From positions 1,006,516,157-1,006,580,156 of the forward strand of contig NC_056747.1 in assembly GCF_019279795.1 (NCBI RefSeq): 64,000 bases of DNA, written 5' to 3'. A program made the position numbers and the translations under genes. Position 1 is the stretch's first letter; every line of letters begins with the position of its first letter. Shown piece by piece: positions 29,862-40,844 of the stretch. The notes under the pieces were generated by a model. The model saw nothing but the letters and a program-made list of their open reading frames with translations. It was not told the origin of the DNA and did no database searches. This DNA is from Protopterus annectens. Its lineage: Eukaryota; Chordata; Ceratodontiformes; Protopteridae.

Positions 29862-32641
29862 GGGTAATGCTGCTCAATGCCAGAAGTCTCAATCTCAAGA
29901 TGCACGACTCGAGGCCCTTCTCAATATGGAGAACATCGATGTCTGTGCTGTGACAGAAACCTGGTTCAAGGCTCCTGAGAGCACCCCAGCACTAACAGGT
30001 TTCACCTCATATCATGCGTTCCGGCCCCAAAATCCGGACAACACCAAGAAAGGAGGGGTGTCCATATTCATAAAGGACACCCACACCTCAAGGTTGGTGG
30101 CAACGCATGATGCATCGGAGACCATCCAGGTGCAATTAACCATAGGCAAGACTGCTCTGCAATTTGTAGCATGTTACAGGCCACCCTCTCAAACTCAGGA
30201 ACCTCACATGGCCTTCCTGAAAACATTGCAGGCGATAAATGTATTTCCAAACACCATCATACTAGGTGACTTTAACTACCCTAATATAGACTGGGAACAC
30301 TACTCAAGCCCGAACACTCTAACCCAAAGATTCCTGGAGTTCATAAACTCAAATGCCATGGAACAACTAGTCACCATCCCCACAAGAGGAGAAAACATAC
30401 TTGATCTCATCATCACGAACATGGGATCAAAATGTTCAACACCGGAAGTATACCCCTCACTGGTGAGATCAGATCATAAACTAATCTCGCTGGAGGTCCT
30501 CATCCCGCCCCACCTGAAACAAAAAAGACCACAGTGAAAAACTTCTCAAAAGCCGATTTCACACTTCTAAAAACTAGTGTGGTCTCCTTTAAGGCCCCTG
30601 AGCCAGTGGTAAACATTACTCAAACCGCTGAATCACTTACAAATGCCTTCTACCAGCACCTACAGGACTGCATGGATCAGGCAATCCCAAACAAAACTAA
30701 GACTCTCTGTACCAAAGGCAAGCGTCCAGTCTGGTGGACCCCAGCCATAAACAAGCTCTACAACAAAGGAGGAAGCTACTACAAGATAGAGCAAAATCCT
30801 TGAAAGGTAAGACACCTTTGATCATTATAAGTAAAAACTAAGAGCTCTCATAAAATCATCCAAGGCAAATTTTGAGAGAAAAATCGCCAAGGACTCTAAA
30901 GAGAATCATAAGGCCTTCTTTAGCTATGTTAGAAACCTAGGAGGAAACTCCCAGATATGCTCAGAATTAGTTCAAAATGATGTGAAAATTACTGAACCTA
31001 CACACATTGCCAACATACTGGCTGACAGGTTCAGTGCAAACTTCTCCCCTCCCCAAAAGGAGAGATATCTATTCCAGAGGATTGTAGCCCCCAAACATCT
31101 CCAACGCCCAGGTGAGAACTGCCCTCACTAAGGCAAAAACACAGCATCCATGGGACGGATGGTGTCCCCGGCTGTGTGCTTCATGAACTCAATGAGGAAT
31201 TAAACCCACAGTTAGGACAGCTGTTTAATCTTAGCCTCACCTCAGGATCATTACCCAAGGAGTGGCGCACGGCGACTGTGGTCCCACTTCATAAGGGCGG
31301 TGCCTCCACAGACCCTGGAAATTACCGCCCATTAGCTTGACAAGCCTTATCTGCAAAGCCATGGAGAGGATCATAATGGAACTCATAAATAAAGACATAG
31401 GGAACTTGCAGACTTTGGATCCAACTCAGTTTGGCTTTGTCAAAGGCAGATCCTGCCTCTTAAACTTGGTTGACTTTTTCGAGACAGTCACCAAGGCCAT
31501 TGATGAGGAAAGGCAGTCCATACAGCCTACCTCGACCTGGCAAAGGCCTTCGACACAATACCCCACTCAGGTATCATCGAAAAACTCATCAGCTTGAATG
31601 TAAACCCATACATCACAAGATGGGTTGCAAACTGGCTAAGTGACAGAACCCACAGGGTCAGAGTTGCTGGAGCCATGTCAGACTCAAAGCCTGTCACAAG
31701 TGGTGTCCCACAGGGCTCAGTCCTGGGTCCACTCTTGTTCGGCATCTACTTTTCTGAAGTACAAGCAAACACAGGAGGGTTATGGCTGACAAAGTTTGCA
31801 GACGACTGCAAACTGGGCGCCATAGTCGAAAACACATCTGACACAGATATCCTCCAGAAGGGCCTCACAGAAATGGATAACTGGTGCCAGAGCCATGGCC
31901 TGAAGTTAAACGCCAAAAAGTGCATAGTCATACCCTTTGGGAAAAACAAGGCTACCCCTAGCTACCATATAGGTGGCAATCCACTGAGCACAGAAAAAGT
32001 CATCAGAGATCTGGGGACCCAGGTTGACAGTAGCCTTTCGTTTGACACTCATGTTGCTAAAGTAGTTAGGAAAACCTTCTATATCACCCACCTGATCATG
32101 AAGGGATTCACATCTAGATCAAGGGAGGTCATCGTCGCCCTGTACTCATCACTTATTAGACCTATGATTGAGTACAATGCCCGTTCGAATGTATCTGACC
32201 AGACACCTGCTGCAGCTTGAAAGGCCCCAAAAGTTCCTCACCAAAAGGATAAAGGGTCTCAAAAATATGTCTTATGCTGCCCGACTGAAAGAACTCCAGC
32301 TCTATTCAGTCTCATACCGCTTGCTCAGAGGTGACCTGTGCCTGACATATAAGGCCATGTCAAACCCAGATTTGATGAATATGCTTCACCTCAAAAATCT
32401 AGATCCCTCAGAACCACAAGGGCGGAGACTTAAACCTTGACACGGTTATAAATAGAACGTGCTGGAGGGACAGATTCATCACCCAGAGACTCCCTATGCT
32501 GTGGAACAAAATCCCGGTACATGTGAGGCAGAGCACCTCTCTGGTCTTGTTCAAGAGGAATCTTGACCAATGGATGGGAGATTGCAGATATACCCCAGGG
32601 ATTACTTCAGCGTCACTGCTTGACAGAGGCACAGCAAAATG
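29862..32641 (+). pseudogene. CR1-a ORF2: endonuclease-reverse transcriptase, broken
   Basis: APE-type endonuclease, mostly open at 29926-30537: VCAVTETWF (Glu), GDFNYPNIDW (Asp, Asn) and SDHKLISL (Asp, His). Then the linker AIPNKTKTL, KRPVWWTPAINKLYN and an eroded stretch (30800-31330). The RT follows: MERIIMELINKD, DPTQFGFVKGRSCLLNLVDF, AKAFDT (out of frame near 31545), SGVPQGSVLGPLLFGIYF and KFADDCKLGA (FADD at 31795-31806), then the C-terminal domain to WMGDCRYTPG. It would nick target DNA and prime reverse transcription there. At least six frame breaks. Confidence 0.88.
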
Positions 32642-32766
32642 ATAGGCATAGTTTTTATTCAAACTAAAGGGGTGGCGAAAGCCACATAACTATGGGCTAG
32701 GCTTATAAATGCCCTTGGGCAGATAGCCTAGTATGAACCTATGAACCTATGAACCTATGAACCTAT
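32642..32766 (+). repeat. CR1-a 3' UTR and ATGAACCT tail
   Basis: Contains GGGGTGGCGAAAGCCACATA, GATAGCCTAGTATGA and four exact ATGAACCT units at 32733-32764. The same UTR blocks occur at 4925-5005 and, on the minus strand, at 40845-40930. Confidence 0.88.
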
Positions 32767-32919
32767 AAGCTGTTATTGTAAGTTTTACTTAAACAACTGT
32801 ACTTTTCTGCTTCTGTCCCTTACTGTTGTATGTAGGATTTCTTCTTTTTTTTTTTTTTTTACTTGGGTTATTTTTTGGCATTTTGCGTAATAATGTAGTG
32901 TTGAGGTTTTAGGGCCTTT
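32767..32919. other. Short unassigned AT-rich spacer
   Basis: Contains a T run (about 32846-32862) and no coding frame. It is interrupted right after by a SINE with a perfect target duplication, so it was contiguous with 33313 onward before that insertion. Confidence 0.5.
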
Positions 32920-32937
32920 ACCATCCTGTACTTTTCT

Positions 32938-33294
32938 AGGGCGGCCACGGTGGTGCAGTGGTTAGCATTGCCGCCTCACAGCAAGAGGTTCCCTGGTTCG
33001 ATCCTCGGCTGGGGTGCCTTCTGTGCGGAGTCTGCATGTCCTCCCTGTGGTCGCGTGGGTTTCCTCCGGGTGCTCCGGTTTCCTCCCACATCCCAAAGAC
33101 ATGCTGCAGGTGGATTGGACACTCTAAATTGGTCCTAGGTGTGCATGTGAGTGTGCCTTCTGTGGAAGGTTGGGCGCCGGGCTGGCAACTCGACACCGTA
33201 AAACTCCACTGCCATTCAATGTGCGGACAAGGCGATCCGCTGTGGCGACCCCTAACCGGGAAAAAGCCGAAAGAAGAAAAAAAAAAAAAAAAAA
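32938..33294 (+). mobile_element. Young tRNA-derived SINE, DANA/V-SINE-like
   Basis: Complete SINE flanked by an exact 18-base target duplication (32920-32937 and 33295-33312). The tRNA-like head has A box TGGTGCAGTGG (32951-32961) and B box GGTTCGATCC (32995-33004). The body contains GGTTTCCTCCGGGTGCTCCG, TTTCCTCCCACATCCCAAAG, GATCCGCTGTGGCGACCCCT and AAAGCCGAAAGAAG, then a poly-A tail. From memory these blocks match the zebrafish DANA / V-SINE group. The unblemished duplication and long A tail point to recent insertion. Confidence 0.9.
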
Positions 33295-33312
33295 ACCATC
33301 CTGTACTTTTCT

Positions 33313-33624
33313 GATATATTTTCTTGTATGTTGGTGTAGCTGTGTGGTGTAATGTATGCTCTGAGATGACTGATGAGGCTTCAGGGCTTTGGAAGTAATT
33401 TCAATGTAGTCACAAATTGCCCCTGCAAGACTCACTAAGACCACTTTCTATACTGTCTGGGGGGGAGGCTGCTCACTGAAATAAGTAAAGTGAGGCCTGT
33501 GTCTGTTTTAGGATGAGGGTCTTGGGCTAAGCTTGTGCTAAAATACCTTATTTCTGCTTCTGCTGTTTCAATGTCATCATCTGTTGCTGCTTTTCCATTT
33601 AAAAGGGCCTTGGCAAAAGCTAAG
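33313..33624. other. Unassigned spacer
   Basis: No coding frame or repeat ends recognised. If DIRS-D inserted into DIRS-E, this could be the 5' leader of DIRS-E, but I see no motif to support that. Confidence 0.4.
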
Positions 33625-33865
33625 ATCTGATGTCATTTTCATTCATTCCTTAACCTGTGGGTCTCTGATCTGACTCTGCTGCTTTCCAAGCTCAAGATTT
33701 GATACCCAAGATCTTCCTCTCCATCTCATAATGCCTCCTTCCCAAAGAATACAAACAACCTTTTGTTAAGTAATTTAGTGTGTTCCTGTATGTTTCGTCT
33801 GAGTTTCCAGTATCAGTCTTCTCTTTTTATCCCTCCTTTCAATCTGTTCTCTTTCCCCATCTCTA

Positions 33866-35903
33866 ATGGTTTATCATGGCTTGGGGTTTAAGAAATGCAC
33901 TTCCTGTGGGCATAAGATTCCCTTGTTTGATGCCCACAGGGAGTGCGTATACTGTCTAGGCCCTGCTCACCTAGACAGCTCTTGCGGGGTATGTGGTGGT
34001 TTCAGTCCGTGTACTTTTGCAGACCACTGCAACAAGTTGGTATTGAAGGGTTTGCTTCCTCCTTCCACACATTCTATTTCAGGGGCTCAAACTGCTGTGA
34101 AAAAGTCCAGGGAGGCCAGGGAACACAGGAAGTGTTCCCCCTGAGTGTTCCTCCTTGGAGCTGCTTAGAAAGCTGCCAAACCTTTGGATCAGAGATAGTC
34201 AGATCTGGTGATTGTGGTCTCAGCAGCTCCCTGTGCTCCAACTGTCTCCTCAGAGCTGGGCATTTTGGCTCAGAGCCCTCCTCAAAGCCAGTGTGCAAAC
34301 CACCTTCTACATCCTCCTCTGTCAGGTCTACCCATAGTTTGAGCATGAGGTGGATAGATTGAGACAGTTTCTCAAGGCACAATTTCATATGAGGGTACTG
34401 CTGGTTCCATCCCGTTCTGGATCCAGGAGACATTCCCCTTTTCATCCCATGGCTCCTTCTCCAGTCTGACTTCCTGCTTCGGAATTGTTAGGTCTGATGG
34501 CCCCAAGAACCGAGATGTCTGATCCGATAGTGGTTGCTACTTTGAGTCTGATGGTTTCCCTGACACGCTTGGCTCTGATGGCTTTGGGGCCCAGTGCATC
34601 TCAGAGCCAAACTTAGATGTCGAGTCTGAAGTTTTGATTTTGACTCCTAGGTTTTCGAAGCCTTGGCATTCGATGGCTCAGCTCCAACTCCCCCATCAGA
34701 GCAGAGGGTGGCATGAGTTCATAAGTCTGCTCCAACGTCTTCCAGAGAGACAACTCTTGGATCCTTGCAGTCCATCTGCTTTTGAGGTGGTGAAGAGGGT
34801 CCTCACCCATCCTAGGGCATTCACGGTTTTCCCACCGTCTGATCCTATCCCTACCCCTGTGGAGTCTATCCTTGAGGTCTCTCATCTTCCACCAGGATAG
34901 CAGGTGCTGCAAAGCTCCCAACCTCTTCCCACTGTGGAGCCCCATTTTTCATCCGACACCTCCCCCAAGTACCCCATTGAGGTGGTCCCTCAGAAGAAGA
35001 GGTTTAAAAGGAGATACCTGGATGCCCTGCAAGAATCCATCACCACAGACACTGACTTTGAGGAAGGGAAAGGGTCCCGCAGATACCCACCTGATGATAT
35101 CTCCTTTGTGGACATCCTAGAGATCCTCTGCAATTATGGTGGATGGTCGTCCCTAAGCCAGAGAAGTCGATGCTCTTGGAGGCCTTTGGCACTGGCCCAT
35201 TTACATCCTGTTATTGAGTTCATTTCCACCAGGGCATGGAAGGATCCGGACACCATAGAGCCCATACCCAAGTGGGCTGACGAGATATTGAGAGCTCCCT
35301 TAGCCAAATCTCACTGGACTAAAGGGATCCCAGTAGATACCATGGTTGTTGCAGCAGCCTCTAAAAAGGTGGTATCTCAAAAGAACTCCACTGTCCATCC
35401 CCCTAACAGGGAGTCTAGGGCTTTGGATAGGTTCTGCCAGAGGGTTTATGTTTCATTCCCATTTGCTGTATAAGTATTGAACTATTTATCCCATTTTACC
35501 AGGTTACAGAGGTAACGTGATCAAGAAACTCTCTAGCACGGTTGCTGAGTCCATGTCTGAAGAGGAAAGCAAGGCATTTTTGTCCGGACTGGCCACTCCT
35601 CAATCGATTTCTAATTCGTCCATGAGGCTGATTACCCATATGGCTGAAGACACCTCTAGGACCGTCGGTTGTGGCATTGCTATTAAGTATCATGCTTGGA
35701 TGTGGCTGTGTGACTTTGCAGAACCTTTCAAAGCATCATTTGTCAATGCACCCTTTGATGATTCATCTCTGTTTGGCCCCACAGTTCGTGACACACACTT
35801 CCACAACGAGAAGGATGGGAAGACCTTGTCTACTATTGGAATCCATTTTTCCACTCCACAAAGATCCTTTTCTAGGAATCAGCATGGAGACAAAAAACTG
35901 TAG
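33866..35903 (+). pseudogene. DIRS gag-like ORF1, broken (DIRS-D)
   Basis: Starts near MVYHGLGFKKCTSCGHKIPL with a well kept Cys/His cluster: KCTSCGHK, ECVYCLGPAHL and GVCGGFSPC. A long eroded Ser/Pro-rich linker follows. The core is at 34904-35473 (ISFVDILEILCNYGG, KWADEILRAPLAKSHWTKGI, NRESRALDRFCQRVYVS) and 35517-35903 (MSEEESKAFLSGLATPQSIS, AEPFKASFVNAPFDDSSLFG). These blocks match DIRS-C gag one for one. Confidence 0.75.
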
Positions 35904-36231
35904 TTCAGGAAATTTCAGGGTCCTTTTCAGGATTCTCAGGGATGCTTTTCCCCCAGAGTCAGGGGGAAACAGTTACAGTGATAAATGCTGCTCCAGGGGC
36001 AGAGGGTGTCCACAGAATCAAGGGTCTTGGGATTCCTCCTCAGACAGACCCTTTCAGCTCTCCTGAAGGGCTGCCCAACTGTCCATCTCTGGAGGCAGTC
36101 GGGGGGGTGCTTATCTTTGCACCCAGAAGCCTGGATAGTCATCACAATCAATCAATAGGTGCAAAGGATCTTATGGATGATACTCCATTTCCTTTCTAAA
36201 CCTTCCCAACCCAAAAACTTACCTCCCAGAT

Positions 36232-37780
36232 GTGCCACCCAATAACAGGGAGGCAGCAGAGCTAGAAATTACAAAGCTGCTCCAAAAGAGAGTCATCCAG
36301 GAGGTCACTCCTGACCAAGCCATATTGGGAATCTACTCAAGGTTCTTTTTTTGTACCAAAGAAACCAGGGAACCTAAGACCAATTTTGATCTAACATCCC
36401 TGAACAAATCAGTAAAAAACTCGAAATTCAGGATGGTCATGATCCAATCCATCCTACCTCTTCTGAAGATGGATGACTGGAAGTGCTCAGTAGACCTTAA
36501 GGATGTGTGCTACCATATCAAAATGGAGGGGAGCTCCAGGTGGTGCTTCCTTTTGGTCTCACCATAGCCCCTAGGGTGTTCACCAAATGCATGGCAGTAC
36601 TTGCAGCTCATCTCAGACTGCAGGGATTCCATGTGTTTCCTTATCTTGATGACTAGATCCTAACTGCTTCAACCAGGCATCTACTCATTCAACCCAGGGA
36701 TTACTTGTTACAACTAGCTCCCATTCTAGGCATAACTGTAAATGTACAGAAATCACAGCACAGTTCTGTTCAACTAATAGACTTCTGGTTGTATACAAAC
36801 AGGCTCCAATGAACTATGGCTTTTCTACCTCCAGACAGGCTATCCACTCTGAGATTTCATGTCTCTCAAATTCTAGCAATTGCATCACCCCCAATGAAGC
36901 TAGTTCTAAGAGCATTAGGTTCTTTGGCTGCCACAAGAATGCTACTGCCTACAGCATGCTTATATATGTGAATCCTACAGTGGATGCCATCAGTTCAGTG
37001 GTCATTACATCAGCATCCTCTGACTTCCCTATAAAATTGTCGAGGGTTTGCAAAGACTCCCTTCTCTGGTGACTCCATTCCCCAGAAGTCTACCCAGGTC
37101 GTACATTCTTCCCCACCAAATGCCATGCTGACCACTGATGCCTCCCAGTTAAGGTGGGGAGACATTTTCTGGGATGGACAGTCCAAGGAATTTGGTTGTC
37201 TCAGGAGACGAGAGCGGTTCTAGCATTTTAAACACTACACAGCTTCCTTCCTCTGGGGATAATTGCAATCCATACTGACAATATATCCATGGTATGGTAC
37301 GGCAACAAAGAAGGGGGAACCAGATTTTACCCACTGTGTTGAGAAGCAATAAGAGTGTGACAATGGGTGATCTCTGCCAACTGCTTTCTAGTCGCAACAC
37401 ACATTCCAGGTAAGTCCAACATTCTAGCGGACAGGCTTAGCAGAAAGATGCTGATGCCTCACAAGTGGTCTCTGAACCAGTCAGTGACAAATATGATCTT
37501 CCACAAATGGGGTCTACCTTGCTGCAACCTCCTTGCCTCTCCCCTCAACAACAAATGCAGCAGGTTTTTTGCCCTGATCCCTCTCCTGGGAGATGCTGTA
37601 GTCGATGCTTGGCCTCCCATTCTACTTTATGCATTTCCGCTGTTACCCCTGATTCCTAAATTCCTTCAGAAAGCTCATCAGTTGAAGACAAACTAATCCT
37701 CATTGTTCCTTTCTGGCCTCGCCATGTTTGGTTCACCTTTCTTTGGTCTCATATACATTGTCCACCATGGACTGTGTAGC
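36232..37780 (+). pseudogene. RT-RNase H and connector, broken (DIRS-D)
   Basis: RT lead-in and core at 36232-36567 (IYSRFFF, FRMVMIQSILPLL, SVDLKDVCYHIKM), then LPFGLTIAPRVFTKC-like sequence with frame change, and the catalytic block FPYLDD (36648-36653) followed by a TAG. RNase H TTDASQLRWGDIFWDG at about 37130-37180. The ATHIPGKSNILADRLSRKML block and PHKWSLNQ at 37385-37480, then the connector KWGLPCCNLLASPLNNKCSR and YAFPLLPLIPKFLQKA. The 37367-37696 frame is open. Confidence 0.78.
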
Positions 37781-37879
37781 GCCTTCCAGACCTGTTGTCC
37801 TACCCCTCAGGACAGTCTCATCTGAACCTTCAAGGTTTAGAATTGACTGCATGGTGTCTCCAATTCCAGTGATGAGTAG

Positions 37880-38880
37880 ACATTCCAGGCTTTCATCCCA
37901 GGTCTGAGAGATTCTGATATCTGCTCACAAAGCATCTACTAGGAAGATATGTAAGAGCAAATGGAAAAGCTTCTCTATTTGAGCTCAACAGAAGCTGACA
38001 GATTCTATTCCTGTGATTTTAGATTCCCTTGCCTTTCTCTTCCTGAATGGAGCCAATTGTTCCACAGTGAAGGTTCAGTTTCCAGCCATTTCGCATTTCC
38101 AGACTGGGGAAAACTTTTCTTCCCTAGCATCTTCTAAGCTGTGTAAGGTTTTTCTCAGAGGCACCTTTTTACTTCATCCCCCAATCAATAATCCAAGTCT
38201 CCTTTGGGATCTTACTTTGGTTTTATAAGCCTTGGTTCTTCCTCCCTTGGAGCCAGCAGCTAAAGTGGATCTGAAGTTTCTCTACTGGAAACCAGCCTTT
38301 TTGGCTCCTATTATGTCAGCAAAAGAGAGTTTCTGTGATCCAAGGCCTCTCTGCTAAATCTCCTTATTTGGTCTTCCATAAGGATAGTTTCCTTACGGAC
38401 CAATCCATCATTTTTATCTAAAGTGGACACGGAAGACAATATCAGTCCATTCATCTCATGGTTTTCTTCCCCAATTTCCAGAATAAGGAGAATACACACT
38501 GCATCTTCTGGATGTTCATAGACAATTACGTTTTTATCTGGACAGGACAAAATCCTTCAGAAAATCTGGCCAGCTGTTTATATCTTTTTCAGATGTGAGG
38601 AAAGGCATAGTAGTTACTAAACCTACTCTGACCAGTTTGTTGCAAGATTGCATCTCCTTTGTTTATTCATCAAAAGGTATGCACTTGCTGGGGTATGTCG
38701 AAGCTCATTTGACAAGATCTGTGGCTACTTCTTAAGCCTTTTCCTCAAGAATGTCAATTGATATCTGTGCAGCTGCCTCTTGATCATAGTCTCATACCTT
38801 TATTTCTCATTACAAACTCAACAGTTCCAAGAATAGAGCTGCCTTTGGCTCTACAGTACTTTGGAATACCCTTCTTTAAG
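37880..38880 (+). pseudogene. Tyrosine recombinase, broken (DIRS-D)
   Basis: Multiple stops. Recognisable parts: ASTRKICKSKWKSF (about 37930-37970), KVFLRGTFLLHPP, an eroded version of the first Arg block near 38320 (SAKESF, so the RRVSEL Arg is not clearly kept), LLDVHRQLRFYLDRTKSFRKSG (38505-38570), EAHLTRSVAT (H-x-x-R at about 38703) and the end SHTFISHYKLN with the Tyr. Confidence 0.75.
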
Positions 38881-38927
38881 GGCCACCCTAGGTTCTGTGT
38901 AGCTGAGGACTCTGTCCCATAGGTTGA

Positions 38928-39000
38928 GGAATGAATGAAAATGACATCAGATAAAGAAGTTATATTCTTACCATAACATTCCATCTGTGTTCTTCCTCGA
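38928..39000 (+). repeat. ICR of DIRS-D
   Basis: 38928-38952 is an exact complement of the left end at 33625-33649. 38955-39000 is the complement of the right end (GTTATATTCTTACCATAAC, TTCTTCCTCGACCT) with a few differences. The join is again left end against right end. Confidence 0.88.
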
Positions 39001-39321
39001 CCTCCCCACCCTCCTTCCCCTGGCCTCTCTTCCATGTAGACCTGATGGAGATGGTCTCTCTCTCTCAGGAATTGTAGTTCCTGGGTTGAGCTCCTGACCC
39101 TTTTTCATCTGTATTTATACAGATATTTAGCTGTATAATTTTTTTTTAGCAAACTCTATCTGAGGTATTCTGGAGGCAGAAGGCATTATGGGATGGAGAG
39201 GAGGAACATGAGCATTGAATTTTGAGCTTGGAAAGCATCCAAGTCTGGTCTGAGGTCAGATCCAAAACCCACAGGTCGAGGAAGAATGAAAATAGACAAC
39301 ACATTATGGTAAGAATGTAAC

Positions 39322-40749
39322 TTTTTTTTTCATGGACCTGAGGATAAAGATAAGAAAGAAGAAAAGAACAAGTCTAAAGAAAAGAAGAAAGAGAAGGAAA
39401 AAAGAGAATCTAGAAAGAGATGTGCTGAGTTTTCAGCTTGAGATGAGAAAATAGACATGTCAAGGCCTTCTGTTTCCTTGGCTGTTACCTTGGATCTGGC
39501 ATCAGCAAAACTCCGGTCATGCTTCCCAACTTGTGTACTGACGTCCACTCTGCATTGGTCCTAGTTCTTGGAAATGTCGAGTCCTTTTCTGGCTGTGAAT
39601 CCTGCCCACTACTGTATGCCAACCCTAGTGGTCACCACAAAGCTGGTGTTCTCCCCAAAGCTGTCACCATCTTACCTCCAGTCTCTGTCACTTAGGCCCA
39701 AGGACTTAAGTCACTGCACCTGTCTGCTAAAGCAGTCGGGATGCTTCCCCTAGATCCTTGGATCTGAAGAGATCATTCCCTAGTCTGGCTTTGGCGTCAT
39801 GGTTAAGGATGTGGAGAGGATCCTATCCCATTCATGGGGTAGGGCAGTCAAATTCCATGCCTGATCCAGACTAATCCTTCAGTCAGCCTGCTACCTTGGT
39901 GTCCCATTATCATGTTCATGGGCAGGCAGTTTGTTCTTCAAGTTGGATAAGCTGACTAGGAGTGAACAGTAGGGCAAGATGTCTGCAGTGGAGGTTTGCT
40001 TTTCTACCCCATAATGGACCACCTTCAGCAATAAAATGGGAGGTATGCGGCTCTTTTAGAATTCATGGGTTACCATCTGGACTAGACCAATCAGATTGCT
40101 AGTCTTCCTTTCTCGAGGCTGTTGTCAATACCTCTTCAAGCCTATCGGATTCTTTGTTCATGGAGACTACACACCTTTTTCTCATCCTTGGTCTCTCTGG
40201 GCTGTTTTTGGCAGCCATCATTTTAGTCGCTTTGGCCAGGTTTTACATAAAGATTCTTCAGTGGACCCTCTCAGTCTACTGGTATCTTGACAACTCATCC
40301 TACAGTTTCCTGTAGGACATCTGAGGTTTGCTACCACATCTGTTGGTGAAGGATATCTGACATATTGTGAGGTTGCTTGTTTGTCCACCCTTCTCCCTTG
40401 GCTTCAGTGATCACAGACATTTCCCTCCTGGGGAAGGGAGAGTACTTTGAAGGAAGGATGGTCCAAAATACCTGCTCCCAGTTGGAGGCCATTTTGCACA
40501 TCAGTGTTTTGGAGATAAGCAGTCCACCTGGTATTGCAGGCTTTTCAAGACTGCCTCCCCAAGGAGTGATATATATCCAGACCAAGAATGACCATGGTCT
40601 GATATTTCAATAAACAAGATGGAACCTGATTTTACCCCCACCTGTGTTGAGAAGCTATGAGGGTGTGGCAGTGACATCCCAGGGCTTTCAGATTGCCACA
40701 CACATCCTGGGGAAATCCAGTATCCTAGCAGACAAGTTGGGCAGGAGTA
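39322..40749 (+). pseudogene. DIRS-E, segment 1: gag, RT, RNase H remains
   Basis: Eroded DIRS coding sequence without its own left end, starting right at the DIRS-D right end. 39331-39420 is a Lys/Glu-rich block like the DKDRDR part of gag. Around 40395-40540 is RNase H (a match to TDASLLGWG and HISVLEIRAVLLALQAF in shifting frames). At 40700-40749 is ILADKLGRS, the block before PHKW. It is cut at 40749 by A3. The rest lies at 48796-50602. Confidence 0.7.
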
Positions 40750-40844
40750 ATGTTCTTCGTGTTTCACTGTTGCAGTCATTACATTTGGGTAATCTGCTGG
40801 CAGGTTGCCCTCAGTCGGCCTGATTAACAAAGTCTTGGGTCCTG

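Larger units (their letters stand above)
29450..32766 (+). mobile_element. CR1-a LINE, 5'-truncated
   Basis: CR1-like non-LTR retrotransposon with the end of ORF1, a broken ORF2 (endonuclease plus RT) and a 3' UTR ending in four ATGAACCT repeats (32733-32764). Eight-base tandem tails are typical of CR1. It is about 3.3 kb of an expected 4.5 kb or more, so it is 5'-truncated inside ORF1. It lies immediately right of DIRS-H segment 1. Confidence 0.9.
33625..39321 (+). mobile_element. DIRS-D, complete ends, heavily eroded
   Basis: Older relative of DIRS-C. The left repeat (33625-33735) and right repeat (39175-39321) match each other's complements (for example CATTATGGGATGGAGAGG against CCTCTCCATCTCATAATG). 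An ICR joins both ends at 38928-39000. gag, RT-RNase H and YR are in order, but with stops and frame changes throughout. Immediately right of it begins DIRS-E sequence. Confidence 0.87.

Noticed and set aside
32785-32815. Short resemblance to a DIRS-A right terminus (GTAAGTTTTA, ACAACTGTACTTTT)
   Set aside because: No ICR, repeat or coding sequence of DIRS-A adjoins it, and the match is too short to call.
32938-33010. A tRNA gene
   Set aside because: It has A and B boxes, but they form the head of a SINE and no complete cloverleaf was traced.
33124-33444. Long open frames with poly-Lys or poly-Phe
   Set aside because: They cross the SINE poly-A tail and are artefacts of it.
39330-39548. Minus-strand frame rich in Phe and Ser
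   Set aside because: It is the complement of a Lys/Glu-rich gag block of DIRS-E.
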